Shown here: positions 1 to 5,811 of the stretch, in pieces
Position numbering within the stretch: position 1 is the first letter of the stretch
Layout: every line of letters starts with the position of its first letter
From: Betaproteobacteria bacterium
Lineage (GTDB): Bacteria; Pseudomonadota; Gammaproteobacteria; Burkholderiales; SG8-41
Direction: 5' to 3'
NCBI GenBank assembly: GCA_021732805.1
Contig: JAKFUJ010000091.1
Coordinates: 1-7,792, forward strand
DNA length: 7,792 nucleotides
The notes under the pieces: generated by a model
Told to the model about the DNA's origin: nothing
Databases searched by the model: none
What the model saw: the letters and a program-made list of their open reading frames with translations, nothing else
Program-made: the position numbers and the translations under genes

Positions 1-19
1 GGGGCATGGTGATGTTCAT
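1..19 (-). CDS. Possible start of a further gene, cut by the window edge
   Basis: At the end of the GST gene an ATG at 19 overlaps the TGA stop (ATGA) and reads Met-Asn-Ile-Thr-Met-Pro before the window ends; a second in-frame ATG lies at 7. Coupling of this type occurs elsewhere in this gene train, but six codons give no identity and the start is unproven. Confidence 0.3.
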
Positions 20-660
20 GCGGCTTTGGCGAATTCGGCTTCCACCTGTTTCTCGTGGGCCGCCAGTTTCTGGATGCTCGGGCGCTGCTGGAGGCGTTCG
101 ACAAATGCCATGCAGTTGGGGAAACCGCTGAGGTCCAGTTTGAAGCTGATTGCCCGCCGGAAACACCAGAAAAAATAGGCATCGGGTGCGGTGAAGTGGT
201 CGAAAAAAAACTCGCGCCCGGCGAGCATGCGGTCGGCCAGCGTGAAATCCTCGAACAGCAGCTTGTTGCCGGCGCGTTTGACGGCTTCTGCCGAATCGGG
301 CAGATCGCAGTAATTCTCCGGTCGTGCATTGGGCGTCAGGTGCGGATGGATGGTCGAGCAGAACCAGGCCATCAGCGAAATCGCCTTGATCTCGGCTTTC
401 GGATCCTGCGGCAGCAGCCGGGCTTTGGGGAACTGCCGGGCAATCCAGATCTGGATCGCGATGTTCTCGGTCAGCGGATCGCCGTCGATGACCAGCACCG
501 GCACCTTGTGTTTGGGATTGAGTTTCAGGTATTCCGGTGTTTTCAACTGGCCCGAGCGCGAGTTCATGTTGTGTATGGTGAATTCCGCACCGGCCTCGGT
601 GAGGGTCACGTATGGCACCAGTGCGCAGGTCTTGGGGGCGTAGAACAGTTCGAGTTTCAT
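16..660 (-). CDS. Glutathione S-transferase-like protein
   Basis: A 214-residue cytosolic GST-fold protein. The thioredoxin-like N-terminal domain (1 to ~80) begins MKLELFYAPKTCALVPYVTL, placing Cys12 at the position of the active-site cysteine of bacterial beta-class GSTs. KVPVL (52-56) contains the cis-proline, and LTENIAI (63-69) is the glutathione gamma-glutamyl-binding motif, with Asn66 where Ser is usual. The helical C-terminal domain follows, with APDAYFFW (158-165) carrying the conserved N-capping Asp160. Length is normal. The ATG at 660 has AGGAG ten bases upstream, just outside the palindromic repeat. Such proteins can conjugate or remove glutathione, reduce, or isomerise; the role here is not evident. 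It lies 130 nt after the thiolase and may be a separate transcript or the tail of the operon. Confidence 0.92.
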   Translation of the reverse strand: MKLELFYAPKTCALVPYVTLTEAGAEFTIHNMNSRSGQLKTPEYLKLNPKHKVPVLVIDGDPLTENIAIQIWIARQFPKARLLPQDPKAEIKAISLMAWFCSTIHPHLTPNARPENYCDLPDSAEAVKRAGNKLLFEDFTLADRMLAGREFFFDHFTAPDAYFFWCFRRAISFKLDLSGFPNCMAFVERLQQRPSIQKLAAHEKQVEAEFAKAA

Positions 661-693
661 GTTCGATTATCTCCTGGAGATACAGTGGCTAAT

Positions 694-775
694 GTAGCCC
701 CGATGGAGCGTAGCGTAATCCGGGGGATGGCTTGCACCTTCCCCGGATAACGGCCTTCGGCCTCGTCCGGGCTAC
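694..775. repeat. REP-like palindromic element between thiolase and GST genes
   Basis: The 130-bp gap 661-790 holds a nested palindrome. The outer arms are GTAGCCC (694-700) and GGGCTAC (769-775); the inner arms are ATCCGGGG (718-725) and CCCCGGAT (741-748). A small GGCC-TTC-GGCC hairpin lies at 752-762. From memory this resembles the widespread GTAGCCCGGATGGAGC...ATCCGGGCTAC family of repeats in proteobacterial intergenic regions. The folded RNA could act as a weak terminator or as a 3' stabiliser for the thiolase message. No transposase or gene is in the gap. Confidence 0.82.
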
Positions 776-790
776 GGGTTGTGTATCAAG

Positions 791-1945
791 CTACAGCGTG
801 TTTTCGGAACCCAAAATTACTGTGCACTGGCTGGACAGCACTCCGCCATTGCCGTGTGCTAGTGATACATCACAGTTTTTGACCTGGCGCTCACCGCATT
901 CACCGCGCACCTGACGGATGGCCTCGATCATCACCAGCAGGCCGTACATGCCGGGATGGCAGTACGACAGACCGCCGCCGGAAGTGTTGACTGCCAGCTT
1001 GCCGCCGGGAGCGATACCGCCATCGGCGACAAAACGACCGCCTTCGCCCTTGGGGCAGAAGCCGAGGTCTTCGAGGAACAGGATCGGCGTGATGGTGAAG
1101 GCGTCATACAGTGAGAGCATCTTGACGTCTTTCGGCGTGACGCCGGCCATCTGGAACGCCTGCGGGCCGGAGACTGAGGCGCCGCTGACGGTGAAGTCGG
1201 GCAGGCTGGAGATATTGGCATGCGACAGCGTTTCGCCGACACCCAGCACGTACACCGGCTTTTTCTTGAGGGACTTCGCCCGTGCCGCCGAGGTCAGCAC
1301 GATGGCGCCGCCGCCGTCGACGACCAGGCAGCAGTCGCGCACCGTGAACGGGTACGACACCATGCGTGCATTCAGCGCTTGCTCGATGGTCAGCGGTTCC
1401 TTTTCCCAGGCCTTGGGATTCATCAATGCCCATTTGCGCGCGGCGACGGCCACTTCGGCGAGGTGTTCACGCTTGGTGCCGTACTGGTGCATGTGGCGCG
1501 CCGCCGCCATCGCGTAGGCGCTGATCGGCAGGATCGGCCGGTACGGGCTTTCGTAGGGATTGAATTCGCGCGGGCTGGCGGCGGCGCGCGAGACCGAGCG
1601 TTGGGTGCTGCCGTAGGCGATCACTGCCACTTCGCACAGGCCCAGTTGTATGGCCATCTGCGCGTGCGCGACATGGGTCATGAACGACGAGCCGCCGATC
1701 TGCGTGCCGTCGAACACCCTGGGTTTGATACGCAGGTATTCGGCCAGCGACATCGGACCCATGCGCACCTGTGTGGCGGCGACGAACAGGCCATCAACAT
1801 CCTTCAGGGTCAGGCCGCAATCGTCCAGCGCGCGCATCGTCGCCTGCGCCATCAGGTCGACGGGAGAAGTATGCTGCGCCACCTGGCCCAGGTCGGATTC
1901 CGCCGCACCGACGACGGCGATGCTGCCGCGTTTGAGGCCGCTCAT
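791..1945 (-). CDS. Thiolase-superfamily protein (SCP2/Ltp2-like), probable DUF35 partner
   Basis: A 384-residue thiolase-fold protein of the lipid-transfer/SCP2-thiolase group. The N-terminal half has IAVVGAAESDLG (9-20) and the sequence GGSSFMTH (84-91) where true thiolases carry the acyl-accepting cysteine; Ser is present instead. The C-terminal half has LYDAFT (279-284), NTSGGGLSYCHPGMYG (320-335) with His330 at the thiolase GHPxG position and Tyr328 two residues before, and HGNGGVLSS (364-372) at the site of the second thiolase cysteine, also missing. It therefore cannot run normal Claisen thiolysis. Ltp2-type proteins of steroid side-chain degradation, which act as retro-aldolases with a DUF35 partner, share this kind of repurposed active site; this is the nearest model, and other C-C or acyl-transfer roles are possible. 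The ATG overlaps the DUF35 stop (ATGA) and has GGGAG six bases upstream. The stop is TAG. Confidence 0.9.
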   Translation of the reverse strand: MSGLKRGSIAVVGAAESDLGQVAQHTSPVDLMAQATMRALDDCGLTLKDVDGLFVAATQVRMGPMSLAEYLRIKPRVFDGTQIGGSSFMTHVAHAQMAIQLGLCEVAVIAYGSTQRSVSRAAASPREFNPYESPYRPILPISAYAMAAARHMHQYGTKREHLAEVAVAARKWALMNPKAWEKEPLTIEQALNARMVSYPFTVRDCCLVVDGGGAIVLTSAARAKSLKKKPVYVLGVGETLSHANISSLPDFTVSGASVSGPQAFQMAGVTPKDVKMLSLYDAFTITPILFLEDLGFCPKGEGGRFVADGGIAPGGKLAVNTSGGGLSYCHPGMYGLLVMIEAIRQVRGECGERQVKNCDVSLAHGNGGVLSSQCTVILGSENTL

Positions 1946-2436
1946 TTGGAACTCCCGTCCCTCACCCCCGGCCCCTCTGCTTTGCCTCCAGTGTCCCCTG
2001 GTCTCGAGGGGAGAGGGGAGGCAGATGTTTCCCTTCTCCCTCCGGGAGAAGGGTCAGGGATGAGGGCGGTGAACACAGGATAGGGCAGGGTCTTGTCGTC
2101 GCCGGGATGGGCGCGGAATTTGACGCGCATGCCGATCTTGACCTGCATCGGGTCAATGTCCTCGACGCGGCTCATCAGGCGATAACCCTCGTCCATGTCG
2201 ATCATCGCCACGTTCAGCGGCTGCTCGCCTTTGTAGTACACGACCGTGGTCGTGTACACGGTGCCGAGCCCCTTGGACACGCGCCATTCGATGTTTTCAC
2301 TGCCGGTTTCCGGTGCGATGGCACGCGGGTAGAAAAACGCCTTGTTGTCGTCCTTGCAGACCTGATAGGCGAGCTCACCTTTTTTCAGGTGCTCGACATA
2401 GACGCCGAGCGGGGATTGTTTGGTCAGATCAGACAT
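1942..2436 (-). CDS. DUF35 OB-fold protein, partner of the adjacent thiolase-like protein, with repeat-encoded tail
   Basis: A 164-residue protein of the DUF35 (zinc ribbon plus OB-fold) family, numbered from the ATG at 2436. The family normally has a rubredoxin-like zinc ribbon with two C-x2-C pairs; here the region CKDDNKAFFYPRAIAPETGS keeps only Cys27, so zinc binding is unlikely. The OB-fold follows: WRVSKGLGTVYTTTVVYYKG, NVAMIDMDEGYRLMSRVED, then KIGMRVKFRAHPGDD, ending at the usual PVFTA near 120-124. Residues from about 124 to 160 (LIPDPSPGGRRE onward) are low-complexity Pro/Gly/Arg/Ser and are encoded by a palindromic repeat element, so they are probably not part of the fold. The TGA stop overlaps the thiolase ATG (ATGA). 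DUF35 proteins usually form complexes with thiolase-superfamily partners, some acting as retro-aldolases or acyltransferases; the adjacent gene fits that. It has 49 nt upstream after the Bug gene. Confidence 0.9.
   Translation of the reverse strand: MSDLTKQSPLGVYVEHLKKGELAYQVCKDDNKAFFYPRAIAPETGSENIEWRVSKGLGTVYTTTVVYYKGEQPLNVAMIDMDEGYRLMSRVEDIDPMQVKIGMRVKFRAHPGDDKTLPYPVFTALIPDPSPGGRRETSASPLPSRPGDTGGKAEGPGVRDGSSK
1958..2067. repeat. Dispersed palindromic repeat element inside the 3' end of the DUF35 gene
   Basis: A roughly 110-bp G/C-tract-rich element with inverted ends: TCCCTCACCC starting at 1958 and, inverted, a GGGATGAGGG end at 2057-2066. It contains a perfect 10-bp stem, CCCTTCTCCC at 2031-2040 paired with GGGAGAAGGG at 2044-2053 around a 3-nt loop. 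From memory, sequences of the form CCCTCACCC...CTCTCCC...GGGAGAGGG...GGTGAGGG are a very common intergenic repeat in beta- and gammaproteobacteria. Here the element is open in the DUF35 frame and read through. Its left end stops one base from the thiolase ribosome site (GGGAG, 1952-1956). No transposase is nearby. Exact ends are approximate. Confidence 0.82.
2236..2257. other. Perfect 10-bp inverted repeat in DUF35 coding sequence
   Basis: GTACACGACC and its exact complement GGTCGTGTAC are separated by two bases. It encodes the Val-Tyr-Thr-Thr-Thr-Val-Val-Tyr run (residues 60-67), whose pseudo-symmetry at the protein level partly produces the palindrome. It could form an mRNA hairpin or be an operator-like site, but a position in the middle of a gene train argues against regulation. 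Confidence 0.55.
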
Positions 2437-2442
2437 GTGCTG

Positions 2443-2450
2443 CTTCCTTT
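2443..2450 (-). promoter_or_regulatory. Ribosome binding site that sets the DUF35 start at 2436
   Basis: The minus-strand run AAAGGAAG lies six bases before the ATG at 2436. The alternative in-frame ATG at 2454 has no purine-rich element upstream and would place this ribosome site inside the coding region, so the shorter protein beginning MSDLTKQ is preferred. Confidence 0.75.
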
Positions 2451-2485
2451 CCATGCGTATGCTGCAATTGTCATTGAAATCACGG

Positions 2486-3448
2486 TTACTGTGCTTTGAT
2501 GCCCACCATCTTGATGACTCTGGCCCATTTGGCGGTTTCTTCCTGGATCATGGCACTGAATTGCTCGGGCGTATTTGTTTCAGCATCGACACCCAGTCCG
2601 GACATTTTGCTTTTCAGCGACGGGTTGTCGAGCGCTCTTGCGGTTTCTTGTTGCACTCGCTTGATTGCACTTGCCGGAGTGCCGGCTGTGGCGAGCAGGC
2701 CATACCAGGTTGTGACTTCAAAATCCGGCAGGGAATCCGCGATTGGAGGCGTGTCAGGCAGCACCTCGACGCGCCTGTTGCTGGTGACCCCCAACGCACG
2801 CAGCCGGCCTGTCTTGATATACGGCAGCGTGGTGGATACACCGGTGATCATCATCTGGGTCTGTCCGCCGGCAAGGTCGATCAGCGCCGGACCCGCACCC
2901 TTGTACGGGATATGCACGATATCGATTTTCGCGGTGACTTTGAACAACTCGCAGGCGAGATGTGAAGTCGATCCCAGGCCTGACGACGCAAAATTGATCA
3001 TTCCGGGCCGGGATTTTGCCAGGGCAACCAGCTCCTTGACCGATTTTGTCGGCAGGGAAGGGTGCACGACCAGCACCTGCGGACTGGTGCCGACCAGTGT
3101 GATCGGCGCGAGATCGCGTGCCGCATCGTAGGGGAGCTTCAGCAGGTTGGGGGCGATCGCGAGCGTGCCGTTCGCGGCCATCAACAATGTGTATCCATCG
3201 GCGGTCGCTCTGGCGACAAGTTCCGCGCCGACACTGCCGCCGGCTCCGGGCCGGTTATCGACGACAATCTGCTGATTGAAGCGTTCGGTCAGACCTGCGG
3301 CGAGGATTCGCGTGACCGCATCGACCGGACCTCCTGCTGCCAGGGGAACGATGATGCGTATCGGCTTAACGGGGTAGTTCTGGGGCCATGCCGTGCCGGT
3401 CGCCAGACAGCCAAGCAGGCAAAATAAACTCAAATGACGTAATGACAT
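2486..3448 (-). CDS. Tripartite tricarboxylate transporter receptor (Bug/TctC family), periplasmic
   Basis: A 320-residue exported solute-binding protein. Residues 1-20 form a signal peptide (MSLRHLS, hydrophobic core LFCLLGCLATGTA); cleavage after Ala20 is plausible. LLGC (11-14) is only a poor lipobox, so a soluble periplasmic protein is favoured. The mature protein opens with the Bug signature YPVKPIRIIVPLAAGGPVD, followed by RPGAGGSVGAELVARATADGYTLL and the middle block HIPYKGAGPALIDLAGGQ. Bug proteins bind carboxylates and related small molecules in a closed cleft. Some feed a TctAB permease; most are orphans, and no TctA or TctB gene is in this window. It lies 12 nt after the fusion gene and 49 nt before the DUF35 gene, so it probably belongs to the same transcript and binds the pathway's substrate. 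The gene appears full length; the ligand is unknown. Confidence 0.93.
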   Translation of the reverse strand: MSLRHLSLFCLLGCLATGTAWPQNYPVKPIRIIVPLAAGGPVDAVTRILAAGLTERFNQQIVVDNRPGAGGSVGAELVARATADGYTLLMAANGTLAIAPNLLKLPYDAARDLAPITLVGTSPQVLVVHPSLPTKSVKELVALAKSRPGMINFASSGLGSTSHLACELFKVTAKIDIVHIPYKGAGPALIDLAGGQTQMMITGVSTTLPYIKTGRLRALGVTSNRRVEVLPDTPPIADSLPDFEVTTWYGLLATAGTPASAIKRVQQETARALDNPSLKSKMSGLGVDAETNTPEQFSAMIQEETAKWARVIKMVGIKAQ

Positions 3449-3453
3449 GTTGA

Positions 3454-3459
3454 CTCCTT
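3454..3459 (-). promoter_or_regulatory. Ribosome binding site of the Bug/TctC receptor gene
   Basis: A strong AAGGAG (minus strand) sits five bases before the ATG at 3448 and lies wholly in the 12-nt gap after the fusion gene's stop. It is one of the best ribosome sites in the window, in keeping with abundant production of a periplasmic receptor, and it supports the chosen start. Confidence 0.85.
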
Positions 3460-3460
3460 G

Positions 3461-3730
3461 TCAGAAACGGTTTGCCCGATAGGGGCCGGGATTGATAAAA
3501 GGCGGCTTGTTGCCGATCAACTCAGCAATGAGTCTGCCGGTGGCTGGTGCTTCCGTAAGTCCGTAGTGGGCGTGCCCGAAGGCGAGAAAAACCCTGGGGA
3601 ACTTGGGGCTGCGGTCAATGATGGGCAGTGCATCCGGCAGGGACGGGCGGCAACCCATCCAGCGTGCGGACTCGCCGGAGCCGAGGCCCGGCAGCATGCG
3701 TTGCGCATGGGTCAGCAGGACATCTGCACG
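3461..3730 (-). pseudogene. C-terminal remnant of a DAO/DadA-like FAD-dependent oxidoreductase
   Basis: This segment encodes the last ~89 residues of the fusion ORF and matches the C-terminal end of D-amino-acid dehydrogenase-like proteins. The block GESARWMGCRPSLPDALP is the substrate-domain strand followed by the Pro-Asp loop. FLAFGHAHYGLTEAPATG is the FAD-contacting GHxxxGxTxxPxTG region, and the end PPFINPGPYRANRF is typical of the family. About 330 residues, including the dinucleotide-binding GxGxxG at the N-terminus, are missing from the window. In the loop IIDRSP the family commonly has Gly in place of Asp460, a possible sign of decay. It is read in frame from the MmgE/PrpD gene and ends in TGA, 12 nt before the Bug receptor start. 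The family call rests on remembered motifs. Confidence 0.75.
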
Positions 3731-4990
3731 GCGATACTTTGTCCGCAGAAGTCCGGGCGGGATCGGATTGTCGGTGGTGCGGCCGCGCTGGATATCCACG
3801 CGCGAGGACAGGCGTTGACCATCTGTCAGCGATATCGTGATTTCGGCGCCGAAATGATTGTCCGCCGTGAACTGTCCGGGGCGATGCACCTCCGCGCGCA
3901 GGCGTTGCATCAGCTTTCTCGTGGCGGGGTCGCGGTATGCGTCGCCCTCGAACTGCCCGATGATGATGTGGCCGTCGAGGAGCGCCCGCGCCACGCAGTA
4001 CTGGATGCTGAACTTGGCATCAAGGCTGCTTTGCGGATCAGGCCGGTTGGTGTGCGCCAGGCGTCGCGCGGGCGTCCATGTTTCGATCTGTGCAATGTGT
4101 TCTGCCGTGATCGGGCCATGATCGCGAATCAGCGCAAACGTGGCGTCGAGCACCGCGTGGGTTGCCGCACAGCAGGGGTATTCCTTGTAACCGGCGCCTG
4201 GCCGGATGATCTCCAGCGGATCGGCCCAGTGGTCCAGAATCCGCCGTGCGTCGTGGGTTCCTGCGCCATTGTAGACGTTGAAGAAACCCTGCTGATGTTC
4301 GAAGGCGCCGGTATTCGCGGTGAACCCCTCGCGCGCGAGCAATACCGCCAGCAGGCCGTTGCGCGCGCAATGGCCGGCATGCAGCGGCTTGGTCATCGTT
4401 CCGAAATTGGCCTTGATGCCTGATGCAACAGATGCAACAGATGCGCCGATGGCCAGCGCCGTCGCGGTCTGTTCCGTAGTCAGCTTCAGCATGTTTGAAC
4501 ACGCGGCAATGACTGCGAAAGCGCCCAGCGTGGATGTCGGGTGCCAGCCTTTTTCGTAATGATGAAAATTGACGCCGTGGCCGATCCGCGCGCCCGTCTC
4601 AAAGCCGACCGTATGCGCAAGCAGAAAATCGCGCCCGCTGCCACCGTAAGCTTCTGCTGCGGCAAGCAACGCGGGAACGACCGTCGCCGAGATGTGGCCA
4701 CCCATGCTGTTGCTGCCATTGTCGAAATCGATTGCGTGAGCGGCGGTGCCGTTGATCAGTGCGGCATTCAGACAGTCCGTGCGTCCTGTCGAGCCGGCAA
4801 CATGGCAGGGGCCGTCTGATGTTCCGGCGATACTCCTCACGATGCGCACGCAGTTTTCTTCGGCTCCCGCCAGCATCACGCCGAGCGTGTCCATCACTGC
4901 AATTTTTGACCAGTAGATCGCCTCTGATGGCATATCGTCAAAGCGCATGGCGACGATGCGTTTTGCCAATGCCTGTGCGAGCGTATCCAT
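3461..4990 (-). CDS. MmgE/PrpD family protein fused to the C-terminal end of a DAO-type flavoprotein
   Basis: A 509-residue open frame. Residues 1 to about 420 are a MmgE/PrpD-family protein, the group containing 2-methylcitrate dehydratase, cis-aconitate decarboxylase and iminodisuccinate epimerase. Recognisable stretches are HAIDFDN (85-91), GWHPTSTLGAF (148-158), NFGTMTKPLHAG (195-206), the loop YPCCAATHAVLDA (271-283) and DAKFSIQYCVA (324-334). The family usually ends near 450-460 residues. Here, from about residue 421 (RADVLLTHAQRMLPGL), the sequence switches without a stop to the last ~89 residues of a D-amino-acid-dehydrogenase-like FAD oxidoreductase: RWMGCRPSLPDALP, then GHAHYGLTEAPATGRLIAEL. 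The FAD-binding N-terminal part is absent, so this segment cannot be an oxidoreductase alone. The fusion is best read as an in-frame deletion between adjacent genes. The MmgE core is intact in its motifs and may still work; its last ~35 residues are lost. The start is coupled to the hydrolase stop. Confidence 0.88.
   Translation of the reverse strand: MDTLAQALAKRIVAMRFDDMPSEAIYWSKIAVMDTLGVMLAGAEENCVRIVRSIAGTSDGPCHVAGSTGRTDCLNAALINGTAAHAIDFDNGSNSMGGHISATVVPALLAAAEAYGGSGRDFLLAHTVGFETGARIGHGVNFHHYEKGWHPTSTLGAFAVIAACSNMLKLTTEQTATALAIGASVASVASGIKANFGTMTKPLHAGHCARNGLLAVLLAREGFTANTGAFEHQQGFFNVYNGAGTHDARRILDHWADPLEIIRPGAGYKEYPCCAATHAVLDATFALIRDHGPITAEHIAQIETWTPARRLAHTNRPDPQSSLDAKFSIQYCVARALLDGHIIIGQFEGDAYRDPATRKLMQRLRAEVHRPGQFTADNHFGAEITISLTDGQRLSSRVDIQRGRTTDNPIPPGLLRTKYRRADVLLTHAQRMLPGLGSGESARWMGCRPSLPDALPIIDRSPKFPRVFLAFGHAHYGLTEAPATGRLIAELIGNKPPFINPGPYRANRF
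4422..4444 (-). repeat. Short 9-bp tandem repeat within the MmgE/PrpD coding region
   Basis: Two perfect copies of GATGCAACA (plus strand), followed by a five-base partial copy, encode the Ser-Val-Ala-Ser-Val-Ala-Ser run at residues 184-190. The unit is three codons long, so copy-number change keeps the frame. It lies just before the conserved NFGTMTKPLHAG motif. It may be a replication-slippage product or simple helix sequence. Confidence 0.6.
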
Positions 4991-5811
4991 TAATCAGCCA
5001 TGATCCCGCCAGTTGTGTGTTCCGCAAGAAAATCCGCGGTGGCCTGTGCGCAACGCCCGGGGTAGGCGCCGGCGGCATGCCAGGCATCGCCCTCGATGAC
5101 CAGCAATTGCGCGGATTTCACTTTGGAGACCCATGCTTTGACGCCATCCACCGAGCGCAAGCCGCTGCCGGTGGTAGTGATGATCAGCGTCGGGCAGGTG
5201 ATGCGTTTGACGTCTTCGCGGATGTCGAGTTTGGGCACCCAGCGCAGATAACCCTGCAACGTGGACAGTGGTGTTTTGCCTTGCAGGTTGTTGACCCACC
5301 AGTCGATTTCCGGTTGCGTTGCCGCGCTGCCCAGCCGGCCCTGCATGGTGTGGCGCGCCCAGTCGAGTACGCCTTTGGCTTCGATGTGCCGGACCCAGTC
5401 GTCGACGCCGGCTGCCGGCAGCACGGGAGGTGTTACACCGATGAGGGTCTGCACCAGCGCAGGACGGCTTGCCGCCATCGCCAGCGCCATCGAGCCGCCG
5501 CTTTTGGCGCCAACCAGATGCACGCGTTCGCAGCCGAGATGACGGATCAGCGCCTCAATATCGTCGAGCAGTTCGTTCATCGACCATTCATGTTCAGCCG
5601 GCATCGGCGTGGAGCGACCGAAGCCGCGCAAATCCATGCGCACCACGCGGTAACGGCGTGCGAAGTGCGGCACCCACGCGCGCCACGCTGCACCGGATTC
5701 CGCGAGGCCGTGTACGAAGAGTATGGTTTCCGCCTTGCGCCACGGATCGGTGTAGTTGTCGATGGTGTAAAAAATTTCGCAGCCGTCGGGGCGTTTGAAG
5801 GTGTATTTCAC
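4990..5811 (-). CDS. Alpha/beta-fold hydrolase
   Basis: A 273-residue alpha/beta hydrolase without signal peptide, so cytoplasmic. The oxyanion-hole motif HGLAESG is at 34-40, the strand-turn MDLRGFGRS at 59-67, the nucleophile elbow GAKSGG at 101-106 with Ser104, and the C-terminal histidine is His245 in GDAWH. After the strand CPTLIITTTGS (206-216), where the family usually has the catalytic Asp, there is Thr/Gly/Ser; Asp222 nearby is the only close candidate acid. The start is GTG, with only a weak GAG-type ribosome site six bases upstream; no better start exists nearby. The TAA stop overlaps the next gene's ATG by one base (TAATG), indicating translational coupling with the MmgE/PrpD gene. 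It could hydrolyse an ester, lactone, thioester or C-C bond; the sequence does not decide which. Confidence 0.9.
   Translation of the reverse strand: MKYTFKRPDGCEIFYTIDNYTDPWRKAETILFVHGLAESGAAWRAWVPHFARRYRVVRMDLRGFGRSTPMPAEHEWSMNELLDDIEALIRHLGCERVHLVGAKSGGSMALAMAASRPALVQTLIGVTPPVLPAAGVDDWVRHIEAKGVLDWARHTMQGRLGSAATQPEIDWWVNNLQGKTPLSTLQGYLRWVPKLDIREDVKRITCPTLIITTTGSGLRSVDGVKAWVSKVKSAQLLVIEGDAWHAAGAYPGRCAQATADFLAEHTTGGIMAD

Noticed and set aside
2031..2053. Intrinsic terminator from the 10-bp perfect stem
   Set aside because: It lies within coding sequence upstream of a coupled gene and has no T-run following the stem on the minus strand.
2437..2454. Longer DUF35 protein starting at the ATG at 2454
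   Set aside because: There is no ribosome site upstream of it, while a good one precedes the ATG at 2436.
3407..3418. Lipoprotein signal (LLGC) in the Bug receptor
   Set aside because: Leu is a poor residue at the lipobox -2 position, and the protein resembles soluble periplasmic Bug proteins with ordinary signal peptides.
3461..3730. A separate complete D-amino-acid dehydrogenase gene
   Set aside because: Only the last ~89 residues are present and no start or FAD-binding motif precedes them in any frame.
3458..4423. Long plus-strand open frame (321 codons) opposite the MmgE fusion gene
   Set aside because: The minus strand carries clear family motifs across the same stretch; the plus-strand translation has no recognisable fold.
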